A stretch of 64,000 bases of DNA from Alteromonas indica (GCA_003056425.1 PYVY01000007.1:186001-250000), one strand, 5' to 3'; positions 17,741 to 27,566 are shown, numbered from the stretch's first letter. Program-made: numbers and translations. Notes: generated by a model from the letters alone, not told the origin.

Positions 17741-18280
17741 ATGTGGAAATTAATATTTTCTGATGTGTATAGATGGGAAGGGAATAAACGTATTACTTCA
17801 CTTTTTAAGTGCTTTTTAAAATATAAGGGGTTCAGATTCGCAATTTTTCTTCGCTTTGCGTCTTCGACAGCTAATGTTCCAGTTATAAATATAATAAGTA
17901 AATTATTATACGCATTAGCGAAAATCATATACACAACTGATATTAATTTTAGATGTAGTATGGGGCCTGGTTTTCGAATCCACCATGTGTTTTGCACAAC
18001 TTGGGGACCCGGAGTGAAAATAGGTGCTAACTTTACAGCTTTACACAATGTCACAATAGCAGGGGTAAATGATAAATATCCTCAGATTGGTGACAATGTT
18101 TATATAGGAACAGGTTCCTGTATATTAGGTGATGTTAAAATAGGTAATAATGTAACTGTGGGTGCTCATACCCTCGTTAATAAAGATGTACCTGATAATG
18201 CTGTGGTCGTCGGGTCTCCTTTTAGAATTATATCGTATAAAGGTTCAAGTAATATGATAAAGAACCCTTTGCCGCTATAG
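17741..18280 (+). CDS. Serine O-acetyltransferase-like hexapeptide acyltransferase
   Basis: A 179-aa left-handed beta-helix protein of the CysE-like type. The N-terminus MWKLIFSDVYRWEGN is followed by hexapeptide repeats (GPGFRIHHV, GVKIGANFTA, IGDNVYIGTGSCILGDVKIGNNVTVGAH split over residues ~75-150) and ends VVVGSPFRII. An ATG 21 nt upstream (17720) also exists, but ATG 17741 lies just after the upstream stop with GGAAG six bases before it, and gives the usual family start. In an EPS locus it more likely acetylates a sugar than makes O-acetylserine; this is inferred from context only. Confidence 0.85.
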   Translation: MWKLIFSDVYRWEGNKRITSLFKCFLKYKGFRFAIFLRFASSTANVPVINIISKLLYALAKIIYTTDINFRCSMGPGFRIHHVFCTTWGPGVKIGANFTALHNVTIAGVNDKYPQIGDNVYIGTGSCILGDVKIGNNVTVGAHTLVNKDVPDNAVVVGSPFRIISYKGSSNMIKNPLPL

Positions 18281-18296
18281 TTGGAAGATGACATAA

Positions 18297-19319
18297 ATGG
18301 ATTTATCGATATCACGTCCTAGAATCGACCATATAGATGTAGCTAAGGGTGTGTCTATTATTTTGGTCGCTATTTATCATAGCCAATTACGTTTATTTTA
18401 CTCGGATATAATGGACGCTTTATCCGTAGTGAGAATGCCTTTTTTCTTTTTTATATCCGGTGTTTTCTTTAGTTATAAAGCTAGTTTTTCGATCTTTGCT
18501 ATGAACAAGTTTCAGGCATTATTGAAGCCATACTTCTTTATCTCATTGGTCGTTACTGTATTCTATATAATCTTTAGAGATATTGATGTTATTTTACTTT
18601 TAGGTGTTATTTACGCAACAGGTTCTACGTTAGTCTGGGTACCTATGTGGTTCTTACCTCATCTTTTCGTAGTGTATGTCGCCGCCTATATAGTTAAAAA
18701 AAATATTAATTTTATTTTTACCCAACGATATACGATCCTCCTGTCGGCCTTTAGTTTATTGCTCGGAGTTTTATACTTAGACTGGCACAGTGTTACTTTC
18801 TTATTTTATGATATTCCTATAGTGGGCCTCCCATTCAGTATAGATTTGCTATTTATTACTATACCATTCTTTTTAATGGGTAATTCTTTTAAAAATATTG
18901 TAATAGGTTTAAGGGTAAACAAGATATATTTTTATATTTCTTGTCTGGTATTTTTCGTTTTTTCATACGGGTTTAATACGCTGATCGATCTAAATTTGCG
19001 TATTATAGAATTACCTTTTTTATCAATTTTGTTATCATTTTTAGGTATCTACATTCTATTGATTTTGTCATTGCTTATCTGTGGTAGTACGTTTATTAAG
19101 AGATGTTTTACTTACGCAGGTCGCTATAGCCTTTATATTCTTATATTCCACTTCTATCTAATAGCGAATATCTATCCCCAATTAGCTAAGTATTTTGGCG
19201 CATTTGTACCGTTATCAGCACTTGCTGTACTTTCTCTTATTTGCGGAGTGGTGGCTTGTATTATCTTGGGTTTAGTCATAGAGAAAAACAAATATACGAG
19301 AATGCTGTTTAGGCCCTGA
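18297..19319 (+). CDS. Acyltransferase 3 family membrane protein
   Basis: A 340-aa protein with about ten membrane helices, the last gene of the EPS operon. The start IDHIDVAKGVSIILVAIYH carries the conserved D..KG...V..YH pattern of the AT3/OafA/WecH family, with FFFISGVFFSY after it. Such proteins O-acylate (usually acetylate or succinylate) surface polysaccharides across the inner membrane. GGAAGATG lies before the ATG. With the hexapeptide enzyme upstream this gives the locus two candidate acyl-modifying enzymes. Confidence 0.88.
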   Translation: MDLSISRPRIDHIDVAKGVSIILVAIYHSQLRLFYSDIMDALSVVRMPFFFFISGVFFSYKASFSIFAMNKFQALLKPYFFISLVVTVFYIIFRDIDVILLLGVIYATGSTLVWVPMWFLPHLFVVYVAAYIVKKNINFIFTQRYTILLSAFSLLLGVLYLDWHSVTFLFYDIPIVGLPFSIDLLFITIPFFLMGNSFKNIVIGLRVNKIYFYISCLVFFVFSYGFNTLIDLNLRIIELPFLSILLSFLGIYILLILSLLICGSTFIKRCFTYAGRYSLYILIFHFYLIANIYPQLAKYFGAFVPLSALAVLSLICGVVACIILGLVIEKNKYTRMLFRP

Positions 19320-19378
19320 AAATTAAACTACGGTTCATCTTGGTAACGACTTAATCGAACTCCCCGCACGCCACTTCG

Positions 19379-20140
19379 CTAATACTGTCCTATCAGGTTG
19401 TGGCGTTTCGCTCTTTTTTCGCAATAGGTGAAGATCAAAATACCAGCGAATAGGTAGCCCGCGGAATTGCCGGCGACTATCAGGATATCGATTAGCTCGA
19501 GTGGTTGATGGTTTAGTACCACTAGCCTGGCTAAAGAACTGCCCGCAACAAAGGGTAGCAGGGAAAATAGATTTAAGGGCAGCCCGTCTAGTGCCACCAA
19601 GCCCATCAGCGCAAGGGTCAACATTGCGCTGATGGTGGAAACGCGTTTAAACATTAATGCCAGGCCACTTACCATCAATCCTAAACCTACCAGGGAGGGC
19701 GCGGCTAAAAGTAAAATGCCATATAGCATGGGAAGGTGCAATGTGATCCAGTTACCGGTTAACCACATGCTAAGGTACGCGATTATCGTCATGATAATAA
19801 GACCACTTAGCGCCTCAATAGTGGCGCGGCATAACATCACCCGCACAAAGCCTTTTGGACATAAAAAAAGCTGCTCAATGTAGCCTTTCTGCGTATCTTC
19901 AATAACACTTTTGGTAATAGAGCCATAAGCGCTACTGGCAAAGCTCCATAATATAAAACCAAATAGTAAGCCATCAAGGCTGCTAGCATCTTGTTGATTC
20001 ACGATAAAACTTTTAACACCGTAAAATAACCCGATAAACACGGCGGTCATGAAGGCGAGGGCGCTCACCGTTTCAAACCAATACTGGCGCATTTCGTAAT
20101 ATTGCAGGCGAGTTTCGTTAACCAGCAGGTGCAGGCTCAT
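19379..20140 (-). CDS. ABC-2 type transporter permease
   Basis: A 253-aa membrane protein with about six helices and the length of an ABC-2 permease. The family pattern of short loops and a helix-rich C-terminal half (LLLAAPSLVGLGLMVSGLALM, near residue 140) is seen. It overlaps the upstream ATPase gene by 4 nt, so the two form one exporter. It converges on the EPS operon with a 59-nt gap but has normal base composition, so it is probably not part of that locus. Substrate unknown; drug, lipid or heme-type exporters share this layout. Confidence 0.85.
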   Translation of the reverse strand: MSLHLLVNETRLQYYEMRQYWFETVSALAFMTAVFIGLFYGVKSFIVNQQDASSLDGLLFGFILWSFASSAYGSITKSVIEDTQKGYIEQLFLCPKGFVRVMLCRATIEALSGLIIMTIIAYLSMWLTGNWITLHLPMLYGILLLAAPSLVGLGLMVSGLALMFKRVSTISAMLTLALMGLVALDGLPLNLFSLLPFVAGSSLARLVVLNHQPLELIDILIVAGNSAGYLFAGILIFTYCEKRAKRHNLIGQY

Positions 20141-21063
20141 ACAGACGCCTTCTGATTAAGTAAAGTTTGGTAGGCTGTTTCAGCTGATAACATTGTAATA
20201 GTAAGCTCGAGCGGGGTAAGCCTATGTTGATGTAAAAAATGCATTGTGGGCAAACATTGCTCGGCAGCTTCGTAATTAACGATTAATTTATTGTCAATCA
20301 ACTGATGGATATAACGTCCCTGCCAGCACGTTTCAAGAATCGTTTTATAATCGGCGTTATTGTTTAGGCGCAAGGCAAACTCATAAGTAAAAAGTTTGGC
20401 CTTTAAGTCTGGAAAGCTGCCGCTAAAGAGTAATCTTCCTTCATCAAGCACCACCACTTTTGAACATATTTTATCAATAAAGCCTAAATCATGACTGGTG
20501 ATTAAAAAGCCTTGCGCAGAATGTTGTGACTGATGCTCAATGATTTTCTGTAACTCAGCGATGGTAGTGAAGTCTAGCCCCAATGTGGGCTCATCCAACA
20601 TCACATAAGCAGGCTGGTAGCTTAACGCACACAGTAGCGCCACTTTCTGCTTGTTACCAGTAGACAGCTTCATGACTTCTTTGTCTGCGTAGGTGTCTAA
20701 CCCTAACGCGGCATGTAAAGCGCAGATACGTTGCTGAACATCTTTACCCGTGACACCACGCAAACGGGCAAAATAGTCGGCGTTTTGTTTTGCTGTAAGC
20801 CGCCAGTTTGTATTACGGCAACCGCCTAATACTGCACCGATATTTTGTTGAAAACCCGGGCTAGCCCGTTTAGATGCACCATTTAGGATGATATCGCCAT
20901 CGTCCCATTCTAGCAGACGACAAATAGACTGAATGGTAGTTGTTTTACCTGAACCGTTAGCGCCAAGCAGGGCAACCACCTCTCCAGGCTGCACAGTGAA
21001 AGTGATATCGCTTATCGCTGTTTTTCCAGCATAAGCTTTGGTAAGTCCGTTAACACTAAGCAT
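20137..21063 (-). CDS. ABC transporter ATP-binding protein
   Basis: A 308-aa ATPase of the CcmA/NatA/NodI type. Walker A is LLGANGSGKTTT (residues ~33-44), the Q-loop region follows in NIGAVLGGCRNTNWRLT, the signature is LSTGNKQKVALL (~136) and Walker B is YVMLDEPTLGLD (~156), with the switch His in LITSHDLGF. A C-terminal extension of about 90 residues follows the ATPase core. It precedes and overlaps its permease gene. Nothing in the sequence reveals the substrate. Confidence 0.9.
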   Translation of the reverse strand: MLSVNGLTKAYAGKTAISDITFTVQPGEVVALLGANGSGKTTTIQSICRLLEWDDGDIILNGASKRASPGFQQNIGAVLGGCRNTNWRLTAKQNADYFARLRGVTGKDVQQRICALHAALGLDTYADKEVMKLSTGNKQKVALLCALSYQPAYVMLDEPTLGLDFTTIAELQKIIEHQSQHSAQGFLITSHDLGFIDKICSKVVVLDEGRLLFSGSFPDLKAKLFTYEFALRLNNNADYKTILETCWQGRYIHQLIDNKLIVNYEAAEQCLPTMHFLHQHRLTPLELTITMLSAETAYQTLLNQKASV

Positions 21064-21200
21064 GACGGCATCCTTGCTGTAAATTAAACCTTTATATCCA
21101 TTAATAAGGGCTGAGCACTATCTTGCGCAGGGGCAAAATGCTTGAAAGTAACCTATAGGACTTTACGCTACCTGGCGCCAGCACAGTATCATAACCTGGC

Positions 21201-21446
21201 TTACCGTAATTTGCGGGCTAGCAAGTACCGATCAATTTTAAGCGCACTATGGCGCATGGAACGTTGGCAATACCCTAGCCAGGATCGCGCCCGCGGCCAA
21301 TCATAGCTGAGTATAACCAACCCGCTCACTACCAGTAAGATCGAGCCGGGTAACAATGTCAGTACGATGCCGGCGATAAAAAGTAGCCCGCCCACCGTTA
21401 ATCTAATTATTCTCATCACTATCCAACACGTGAAAAAGTTATCCAT
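21201..21446 (-). CDS. Small PGPGW-like membrane protein
   Basis: An 81-aa protein with one long or two short hydrophobic helices (residues ~8-47) joined by LLPGSI, then a basic tail (DWPRARSWLGYCQR). The pattern, a hydrophobic helix, LPG turn, second helix, and an aromatic-x-x-A-R-x-W-L segment, resembles the putative transmembrane PGPGW family, although the full PGPGW motif is not present. The ATG at 21446 is favoured over an inner ATG (21416) because AAGG lies about six bases upstream. No function is known for the family. Confidence 0.65.
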   Translation of the reverse strand: MDNFFTCWIVMRIIRLTVGGLLFIAGIVLTLLPGSILLVVSGLVILSYDWPRARSWLGYCQRSMRHSALKIDRYLLARKLR

Positions 21447-21591
21447 ACTGACCTTAGCGTAAACCTAAATGCAAATACCAGTAGCAGAATGTAAGGGAAT
21501 ATGTCGGGGTCATACGTTACAAAAATTTGGTATAAGAAAGCAGCATTTTACCTAGAGCCGTGAAGGGGACACGGGTATACTAGATAGCATA

Positions 21592-24500
21592 ATGAAGTAC
21601 GGAGTTAAGTCGTTGAATTTGCCACGCATTGCCCTAGAAAATACCTTGTCGCAGGCCTACCGGACCTACCTGGATGCACTGGCACGCAGTGCATTTAACG
21701 GGGATATTGAATACACCTACGCCAGTCGGATGGCGATGGCAACGGATAATTCTGTCTACCAGAAAATACCGCAGGCGGTGGTTTATCCAACATCGGTGAG
21801 CGACTTACAATGTTTGGGCGAACTGGCAAATCAGCACAGCGAGGTTAAATTTTCGGCGCGGGGCGGCGGCACGGGAACCAACGGCCAAAGCCTGACATCG
21901 GGAATTGTGGTGGACCTATCGCGCCACTTAAATCAGATATTAGAGATTAATATTGATGAAGGCTGGGTTAAAGTTCAAACCGGTGTGGTGAAAGATGCCC
22001 TTAACGATGCGCTGCGTCCTTTTGGGTATTTCTTCTCACCGGACCTTTCAACGAGTAACCGGGCAACCCTGGGGGGAATGATCAGTACCGATGCCTCGGG
22101 GCAGGGATCACTCAAATATGGCAAAACCAGTGACCACGTGTTGGGTCTGACGTCGGTTCTGGCCAACGGCGAATTACTGCAAACTACTCCGGTATCGGTA
22201 GCAGAGGCCCGCCGGTGCGCTGCGGGCAGTGATACATTAGCGCGCATTATGCGCCAGGTATTAGCCACATGTGTAGATAAGCGCGAGGCTATCTTAGCTA
22301 AATTTCCGCGTATGAACCGCTTTCTGACCGGTTACGATTTGGAACATGCATACGATGCGGACAATCAGCTAATCGATATCAGCCGCCTGATAACAGGCGC
22401 GGAAGGCTCATTGGCGTTTGTCGCCGAAGCGAAGCTTTCCATCACCCCTATTGCTCGCTATACGACTTTGGTGAATATAAAATACGATAGTTTTGAGTCT
22501 GCTTTACGTCATGCACCGCGCATGATCGCTGCCCAGGCTACCTCGGTAGAAACAGTAGATAGCAAAGTATTGAACCTGGCAAAAACAGATATTGTCTGGC
22601 ACTCCATTGCCGACCTTATTACGGATGTTCCTGATAAAACCCTGCTGGGGCTCAATATGGTTGAGTATAACAGCAATGACCAGCAGGAAATTGAACAGCA
22701 AATTGCCCGATTAGAAAAAGAGTTGCAAGCGGATATTCAACAGGGCAATAACGGCGTTATAGGTTTCCAGCTTACCCATGACAAAGCGGACATTGGTAAA
22801 ATTTATGCCATGCGCAAAAAAGCGGTGGGCTTATTAGGTAAGGCCGATGGGCCTAAAAAACCTATAGCATTTGCTGAAGATACTGGCGTACCACCAGAAA
22901 ATCTGGCTGATTTTATAATGGATTTTCGCGCCTTGCTGGATGCCCATCAGTTACAATATGGGATGTTCGGACATGTCGATGCAGGGGTTCTCCATGTCCG
23001 TCCTGCGCTGGATCTCACTGATCCGGCGCAGGAACAGCTTATGCATCAAATATCTGATGAAGTCGTTGCGCTAGTAGCCCGCTACGGTGGGTTGATGTGG
23101 GGGGAACATGGCAAGGGCTATCGCAGTGAATATGGTCCCGAATTTTTTGGCGAGATGTTATTTGCCGAATTACGCAAAATCAAAGGCGTTTTCGATCCTG
23201 CCAATAAAATGAACCCCGGTAAAATCTGTACGCCGCTGAACAGTACCGATACCCTGGTAAGGGTGGCGGATGTCAAGCGAGCTACCTACGACCGTCAGAT
23301 CCCGGTGTCTTTTAAAGAAGCCTACCAACCGGCCCTGAACTGTAATGGTAATGGCTTGTGTTTTAACTATGATACAACGTCGCCGATGTGCCCGTCGTTT
23401 AAGATTACCGGCGATCGACGCCACAGTCCCAAAGGCCGGGCCGGCCTCATTCGTGAATGGCTACGCTTGCTGGCAGAACAGGGGGTAAATACCGGACAGC
23501 TTAGCGCCACCCAGTTCACGCATTCCTGGCTGGCTAAATGGCGTAACAGCCGAAGTCAGCAGTCTGATTTTTCTCATGAAGTGTTTGAGGCAATGGATGG
23601 CTGCCTGGCGTGTAAATCCTGCTCGAGTCAGTGCCCTATAAAAGTGGATGTTCCGGATTTTCGGGCGCGCTTTTTATCCGTATATTACCAACGATATAGC
23701 CGACCACTAAAAGACTACCTGGTAGCCAATATTGAGCAAATGGCCCCGCAAATGGCCAAAATGCCTAAATTTATTAATTTTTTCCAGCGTCAAACCTGGT
23801 TTAATCGGGCGATGCAAAAAGCGGCGGGCTATGTGGATATGCCTTTGTTATCAGCACCGCCTTTGAAGCAACGCTTAGATGAACAAGTCCAGCAATTTGA
23901 TTTATCCAGGCTAAGTGCGCTGACCTCACAAGAAAAGCAAAAACACGTACTTATAGTGCAGGATCCGTTTACCTCGTATTACGAAGCGGAGTTGGTTGCA
24001 GATTTTGTAGCGCTGGCACACAAGCTCGGTGTTACGCCGGTTTTGCTTCCCTTTAAGCCAAATGGCAAGCCTGAACATGTAAAAGGATTTCTTACCAAAT
24101 TCGCTAAAACCGCAGCAAATACGGCGCAATTTCTTAACCAACTTAATAGCCTGAACATCCCTATGGTAGGCGTAGACGCCTCGTTGGTGCTGTGCTATCG
24201 GGACGAATACGTAAAGGCGCTAGGGGAGGCCCGGGGTGAGTTTACCGTTAATACAGTAGAGGAGTGGCTATCCCAATTGCCTTCCGAGTGGTTCATGCCG
24301 GCTGAACACACGAGCGATGGCAAACCGCTAGCCCTATTTGCTCATTGTACGGAAAAAACGGCGTTACCCAACAGTGAAAAAAGCTGGCAGGCAATTTTTG
24401 GCCGGGTAAATCAACCGGTAGATATTATTGCGGTTGGGTGCTGTGGAATGGCAGGAACTTACGGCCATGAAGCCAAGCAGAAAGCGAATTCGATAGGGAT

Positions 24501-24654
24501 CTATAAGTTGTCCTGGGAGCAGGCGGTAGGCCGCTATGCGCCAGACCAGATCATGGCAACTGGCTATTCGTGTCGCTCGCAGGTAGCCAGAATAGACAAT
24601 TTTAAACCTGGCCACCCCTTGCAGCATTTACTTACCAGGCTTCAGTCTCACTAA
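21592..24654 (+). CDS. ydiJ: FAD/Fe-S D-2-hydroxyglutarate dehydrogenase-type oxidase YdiJ
   Basis: A 1020-aa protein closely patterned on E. coli YdiJ (1018 aa). Order of domains: FAD_binding_4 (SARGGGTGTNGQSLT near residue 82, ATLGGMISTDASGQGS near 157), FAD-oxidase C-terminal domain (AEDTGVPPENLADF, GMFGHVDAGVLHVRP, WGEHGKGYRSEYGPEF), a 4Fe-4S module (CLACKSCSSQCPIKVDVPDF near 669) and a CCG-type C-terminal domain (VGCCGMAGTYGHEAK). E. coli YdiJ oxidises D-2-hydroxyglutarate; the same reaction is inferred here. No strong ribosome site precedes ATG 21592; TTG 21613 has GGAG eight bases upstream and could be the real start, making a protein seven residues shorter. It converges on the GNAT gene. 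Confidence 0.92.
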   Translation: MKYGVKSLNLPRIALENTLSQAYRTYLDALARSAFNGDIEYTYASRMAMATDNSVYQKIPQAVVYPTSVSDLQCLGELANQHSEVKFSARGGGTGTNGQSLTSGIVVDLSRHLNQILEINIDEGWVKVQTGVVKDALNDALRPFGYFFSPDLSTSNRATLGGMISTDASGQGSLKYGKTSDHVLGLTSVLANGELLQTTPVSVAEARRCAAGSDTLARIMRQVLATCVDKREAILAKFPRMNRFLTGYDLEHAYDADNQLIDISRLITGAEGSLAFVAEAKLSITPIARYTTLVNIKYDSFESALRHAPRMIAAQATSVETVDSKVLNLAKTDIVWHSIADLITDVPDKTLLGLNMVEYNSNDQQEIEQQIARLEKELQADIQQGNNGVIGFQLTHDKADIGKIYAMRKKAVGLLGKADGPKKPIAFAEDTGVPPENLADFIMDFRALLDAHQLQYGMFGHVDAGVLHVRPALDLTDPAQEQLMHQISDEVVALVARYGGLMWGEHGKGYRSEYGPEFFGEMLFAELRKIKGVFDPANKMNPGKICTPLNSTDTLVRVADVKRATYDRQIPVSFKEAYQPALNCNGNGLCFNYDTTSPMCPSFKITGDRRHSPKGRAGLIREWLRLLAEQGVNTGQLSATQFTHSWLAKWRNSRSQQSDFSHEVFEAMDGCLACKSCSSQCPIKVDVPDFRARFLSVYYQRYSRPLKDYLVANIEQMAPQMAKMPKFINFFQRQTWFNRAMQKAAGYVDMPLLSAPPLKQRLDEQVQQFDLSRLSALTSQEKQKHVLIVQDPFTSYYEAELVADFVALAHKLGVTPVLLPFKPNGKPEHVKGFLTKFAKTAANTAQFLNQLNSLNIPMVGVDASLVLCYRDEYVKALGEARGEFTVNTVEEWLSQLPSEWFMPAEHTSDGKPLALFAHCTEKTALPNSEKSWQAIFGRVNQPVDIIAVGCCGMAGTYGHEAKQKANSIGIYKLSWEQAVGRYAPDQIMATGYSCRSQVARIDNFKPGHPLQHLLTRLQSH

Positions 24655-24669
24655 GGAACCGAAAACAGA

Positions 24670-25128
24670 CTAATGCAATTGGGTTACATCAGGCAATTTG
24701 CAGCGACTAATCGGACAGGTCATTACCTGGCGGGCAATGCCAGCTTCCATAAATACCTGTCCGGTAGGGGTGAAACCTAATTTAGTGTGATGGTCTACGC
24801 TGGTTAAATCGCAACACAGTCGAACGGATGCAACATTCATTACCCTGGCTTGGGCTATCAGGGCGCTAAACAATAAGCGATACACTGGTAAATTGCGGTA
24901 GCCAATACGAATGGCCATACGGCCAATCTCGCCATGCTCGGTTAAACGGGCCGTGGCGATAGGCTGTTTGTCCGGGGTGCTTATAATAATATGGCTGGCG
25001 CGATGGTCATGTTCATCAAATTCACTATCCCGGGGCATTTGCCATTCAAGCACAAAAACTTTTTCCCGCAATTCGGTTAAACGCTGACTGGCACTGCTCC
25101 AGTCTACATTTTCTACTAAAAACGCCAT
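24670..25128 (-). CDS. GNAT-family N-acetyltransferase
   Basis: A 152-aa GNAT protein similar in plan to ElaA/YjcF-type acetyltransferases. The opening LRE-KVFVLEWQMPRDSEFDEHD segment, the strand PIATARLTEHGEIGRMAI (residues ~55-72) and the acetyl-CoA-binding turn RNLPVYRLLFSALI (~78-91) fit; HHTKLGFTPTGQVF near 112 is the usual C-terminal GF.. motif. The acyl acceptor is unknown. It ends 15 nt from the ydiJ stop (convergent) and starts 56 nt after roxA, in the same direction. Confidence 0.82.
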   Translation of the reverse strand: MAFLVENVDWSSASQRLTELREKVFVLEWQMPRDSEFDEHDHRASHIIISTPDKQPIATARLTEHGEIGRMAIRIGYRNLPVYRLLFSALIAQARVMNVASVRLCCDLTSVDHHTKLGFTPTGQVFMEAGIARQVMTCPISRCKLPDVTQLH

Positions 25129-25184
25129 AGTTATCGCCCATCTTATGTCATGCCCATTCCCTGCGCGTGATAGTGGCTAACAAC

Positions 25185-26324
25185 TTAAGAATTGTCCGTT
25201 AATTCCCAATAGCCCTTGTTAATTAGTGTAGCCAAAAGATCAAAAAAAGCACCATCCGGCTTATAGGTTTCTACGAATATATTGTTAACTGGCTCACCGG
25301 CGAGTAAAGATAATAAAGGTGCCGTGTTATCTCCGGCGTAAGTAAAGCCTTCTGCATTGATAAAAAAGTGGAGTCCTGCGGTATCTTTATTGTCTAAAAA
25401 CAATGGTCGACAGCCGGGCATACGGCACACCCGCTCCCCCGTGTTTACTGCTTCGACAACTGCTTGTGGCTGAATCAGCGTTGCGGGCACTTGTATAGGA
25501 AGTTGTTGATCGCTAAGCAGTCGCATTACCGACTGCTCCCACTGGGGCTGGTTGAGAGCGTCCAGAATCATTGACTTAAGCGTGCTTAGTTCAGACTGGG
25601 TAACCCGTCCAGGATGTCTGGCTGGCTGTCGGGTAGCATCGCTATAGCGCACATTATGGATGTTTTGCTCATCAAAAATATCCGGTAAGGCGTTCACCAA
25701 CTGACGCTGGTCGGGGGCACGAAAACCGACTGAATACGTCAAACAATTATCTAGAGCGACGCCATCATGGGGCCAACCCGGCGGGATATATAAAATATCC
25801 CCAGGCTCTAATATCACATCAATAACCGGTGGGAAGGGGGCCACCTGGGCTAGCTGCGGATGTGGAAAATGTGTCTCGTGATTGCCCGGCCGGCCAACCT
25901 TCCAATGACGCCGGCCCTGGCCTTGCACCAGGAATACATCATACTGGTCCAGATGTGGGCCCACGCCGGCATCCGGCGTAGCATAGCTGATCATCAAATC
26001 ATCCATGCGCCAGTACGGTACAAAGTTAAATGCTTCCATAAGCTCTGCCGCCTCGTCTATATAGCGGTCTACGCCCTGTACCAATAGCGTCCATGCGCCC
26101 TGGCATATAGCCTCAAAATCCTCAAACGGGCCATGCTCAATGCGCCACTGTTGCTGATGAAACTGAATAATACGGCTATCAACTTCCTCCAGCTCGCTGA
26201 GCCCGGCAAGATCATGTTCATCAAGAAAATCGTCGAAACCGGGAAACCCCTGACGAATTACCATAGGCTGTTGCTGCCAGTAATCGCGTAGAAAAATAGC
26301 TTTATCGAGTTGTAAATTATGCAC
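25185..26324 (-). CDS. roxA: Ribosomal protein L16 arginine hydroxylase (JmjC/cupin)
   Basis: A 379-aa 2-oxoglutarate/Fe(II) oxygenase matching E. coli YcfD/RoxA (373 aa), which hydroxylates an arginine of ribosomal protein uL16. Metal ligands are visible: H and D in GPHLDQYDVF (~residue 133) and the second His in IPPGWPHDGVALDN (~195). RHWKVG between them binds 2-oxoglutarate by family knowledge. A C-terminal winged-helix-like part follows. It lies between the GNAT gene and the cyclase gene, all on the minus strand with gaps of about 50 nt. Confidence 0.92.
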   Translation of the reverse strand: MHNLQLDKAIFLRDYWQQQPMVIRQGFPGFDDFLDEHDLAGLSELEEVDSRIIQFHQQQWRIEHGPFEDFEAICQGAWTLLVQGVDRYIDEAAELMEAFNFVPYWRMDDLMISYATPDAGVGPHLDQYDVFLVQGQGRRHWKVGRPGNHETHFPHPQLAQVAPFPPVIDVILEPGDILYIPPGWPHDGVALDNCLTYSVGFRAPDQRQLVNALPDIFDEQNIHNVRYSDATRQPARHPGRVTQSELSTLKSMILDALNQPQWEQSVMRLLSDQQLPIQVPATLIQPQAVVEAVNTGERVCRMPGCRPLFLDNKDTAGLHFFINAEGFTYAGDNTAPLLSLLAGEPVNNIFVETYKPDGAFFDLLATLINKGYWELTDNS

Positions 26325-26372
26325 TGTTAGGAGGCTGCCGTCGTCTTTACAATAACGGCATTATACAAAAAT

Positions 26373-27566
26373 TCAGGCGCTTTTGCGTTGAATATAGTGG
26401 CCGCTATATTCAGTATCCGGGCAGCGGGCGGGTTCAGCTGAAAATGCCCCTGTAACCTCTTCTTGTAAAATCCGGGCAGTGGCAGGGCAGGCTGTAATAA
26501 CATCAGGAATTGAGTGTTGCTCAAGCCTGGCTGCCAGGTTGACGGTTTTACCCCAAATATCAAAATAGGGTTTATGCTGGCCAATAATTCCGCCGGTGAC
26601 GCTGCCAGAAGCAATACCTATACGAATGCTAATATCGATATTCAGGCGCTGGCGAAGATTGGCGACTACATCAATAATAGCGAAGGCGAAATAACATAGC
26701 CGTATACTATTATTGCCCACCGGCGCCAGCCCCCCGTGTTGGGTGATAGGGATGCCGGTAGCAGCCATATACTGATCGCCATTGGTTTTGATTTTTTCTA
26801 CACCAAACTTATTCGCGATATGGTCGAATTCGCGATACAGGTTGTTCAGTATGGTTACCACTTCATCATCATTCAGTTTTTTACTTAGTTGGGTGTAGCC
26901 CTGTAAATCGGCAAATAGCACACTGACATTATCCAGCTTACGGGTTTCACCAATTTGCCAGTAGCTGCCAGGTTTGTCCGGGTCAGCGGGCAGCAAACTG
27001 GCAATAAGCTTGTCCTGGTGTATGCGGTGATGGGTGGCGTGGCTATGGCTTCGGCGGATAGCACGTAAAAATAACAAGCTGACAACCCCCAGAATTACTC
27101 CATTCATGAAGCGTATCGATTCCCACACCGGCCCCTGCGGTAAAACAATAAATAACTCGGCTACCAGAAACGCTAGCAAACAACCCGTTTCGGCCAGTCG
27201 CTGTAGCTTTGGTTCATCCGGGCGAAAGAAGTAGTCACAACCAACCATGGAAAGTAGAAGAAAATACTGCATGCCATTTTCTTGTTGCCATAGGATTGAG
27301 GTCGTCGTGAAGGTCGAGACTAATGCGATTAGAAATAATCCACGTACCTGTCGAAACGCGGTATCTGAATGACGACGACTTAAAAATAGGGTGGCAGTAA
27401 AAAACGCGGCGTGTAGGGTGAAATTAGACAATACCAGTGTGCTGGTTTCACCCGCAATGTACTCTAAATATAGTGAATACGAAACCAGTGCAGTTAACGC
27501 AGCAAAACTGATATTGGTGATAAGGCGGGTGATACCCGCCTGGGATTTTAAAGCATTTACATACAC
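26373..27566 (-). CDS. Membrane-bound class III adenylate/guanylate cyclase
   Basis: A 397-aa protein: about six N-terminal membrane helices (to residue ~175), a short linker, then a class III nucleotide cyclase domain. Key positions are present: first metal Asp in VSVLFADLQGYTQLS (~213), the dimer/substrate Lys and second Asp in VEKIKTNGDQYMA (~258), and the DIWGKTVNLAARLE block (~345) with the Asn and transition-state Arg. These suggest an active cyclase, and the EKIK lysine plus DIWG aspartate favour ATP as substrate. The membrane part has no recognised sensor. It is separate from purB (112-nt gap). Confidence 0.9.
   Translation of the reverse strand: MYVNALKSQAGITRLITNISFAALTALVSYSLYLEYIAGETSTLVLSNFTLHAAFFTATLFLSRRHSDTAFRQVRGLFLIALVSTFTTTSILWQQENGMQYFLLLSMVGCDYFFRPDEPKLQRLAETGCLLAFLVAELFIVLPQGPVWESIRFMNGVILGVVSLLFLRAIRRSHSHATHHRIHQDKLIASLLPADPDKPGSYWQIGETRKLDNVSVLFADLQGYTQLSKKLNDDEVVTILNNLYREFDHIANKFGVEKIKTNGDQYMAATGIPITQHGGLAPVGNNSIRLCYFAFAIIDVVANLRQRLNIDISIRIGIASGSVTGGIIGQHKPYFDIWGKTVNLAARLEQHSIPDVITACPATARILQEEVTGAFSAEPARCPDTEYSGHYIQRKSA

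Noticed and set aside
6315..19319. Mobile element boundaries of the EPS locus
   Set aside because: No transposase, integrase, tRNA target or flanking direct repeat could be seen, so transfer is inferred from base composition only.
19379..21063. ABC exporter as part of an ABC-dependent EPS export system
   Set aside because: It is on the opposite strand with normal base composition, and the locus already has Wzx/Wzy-type genes.
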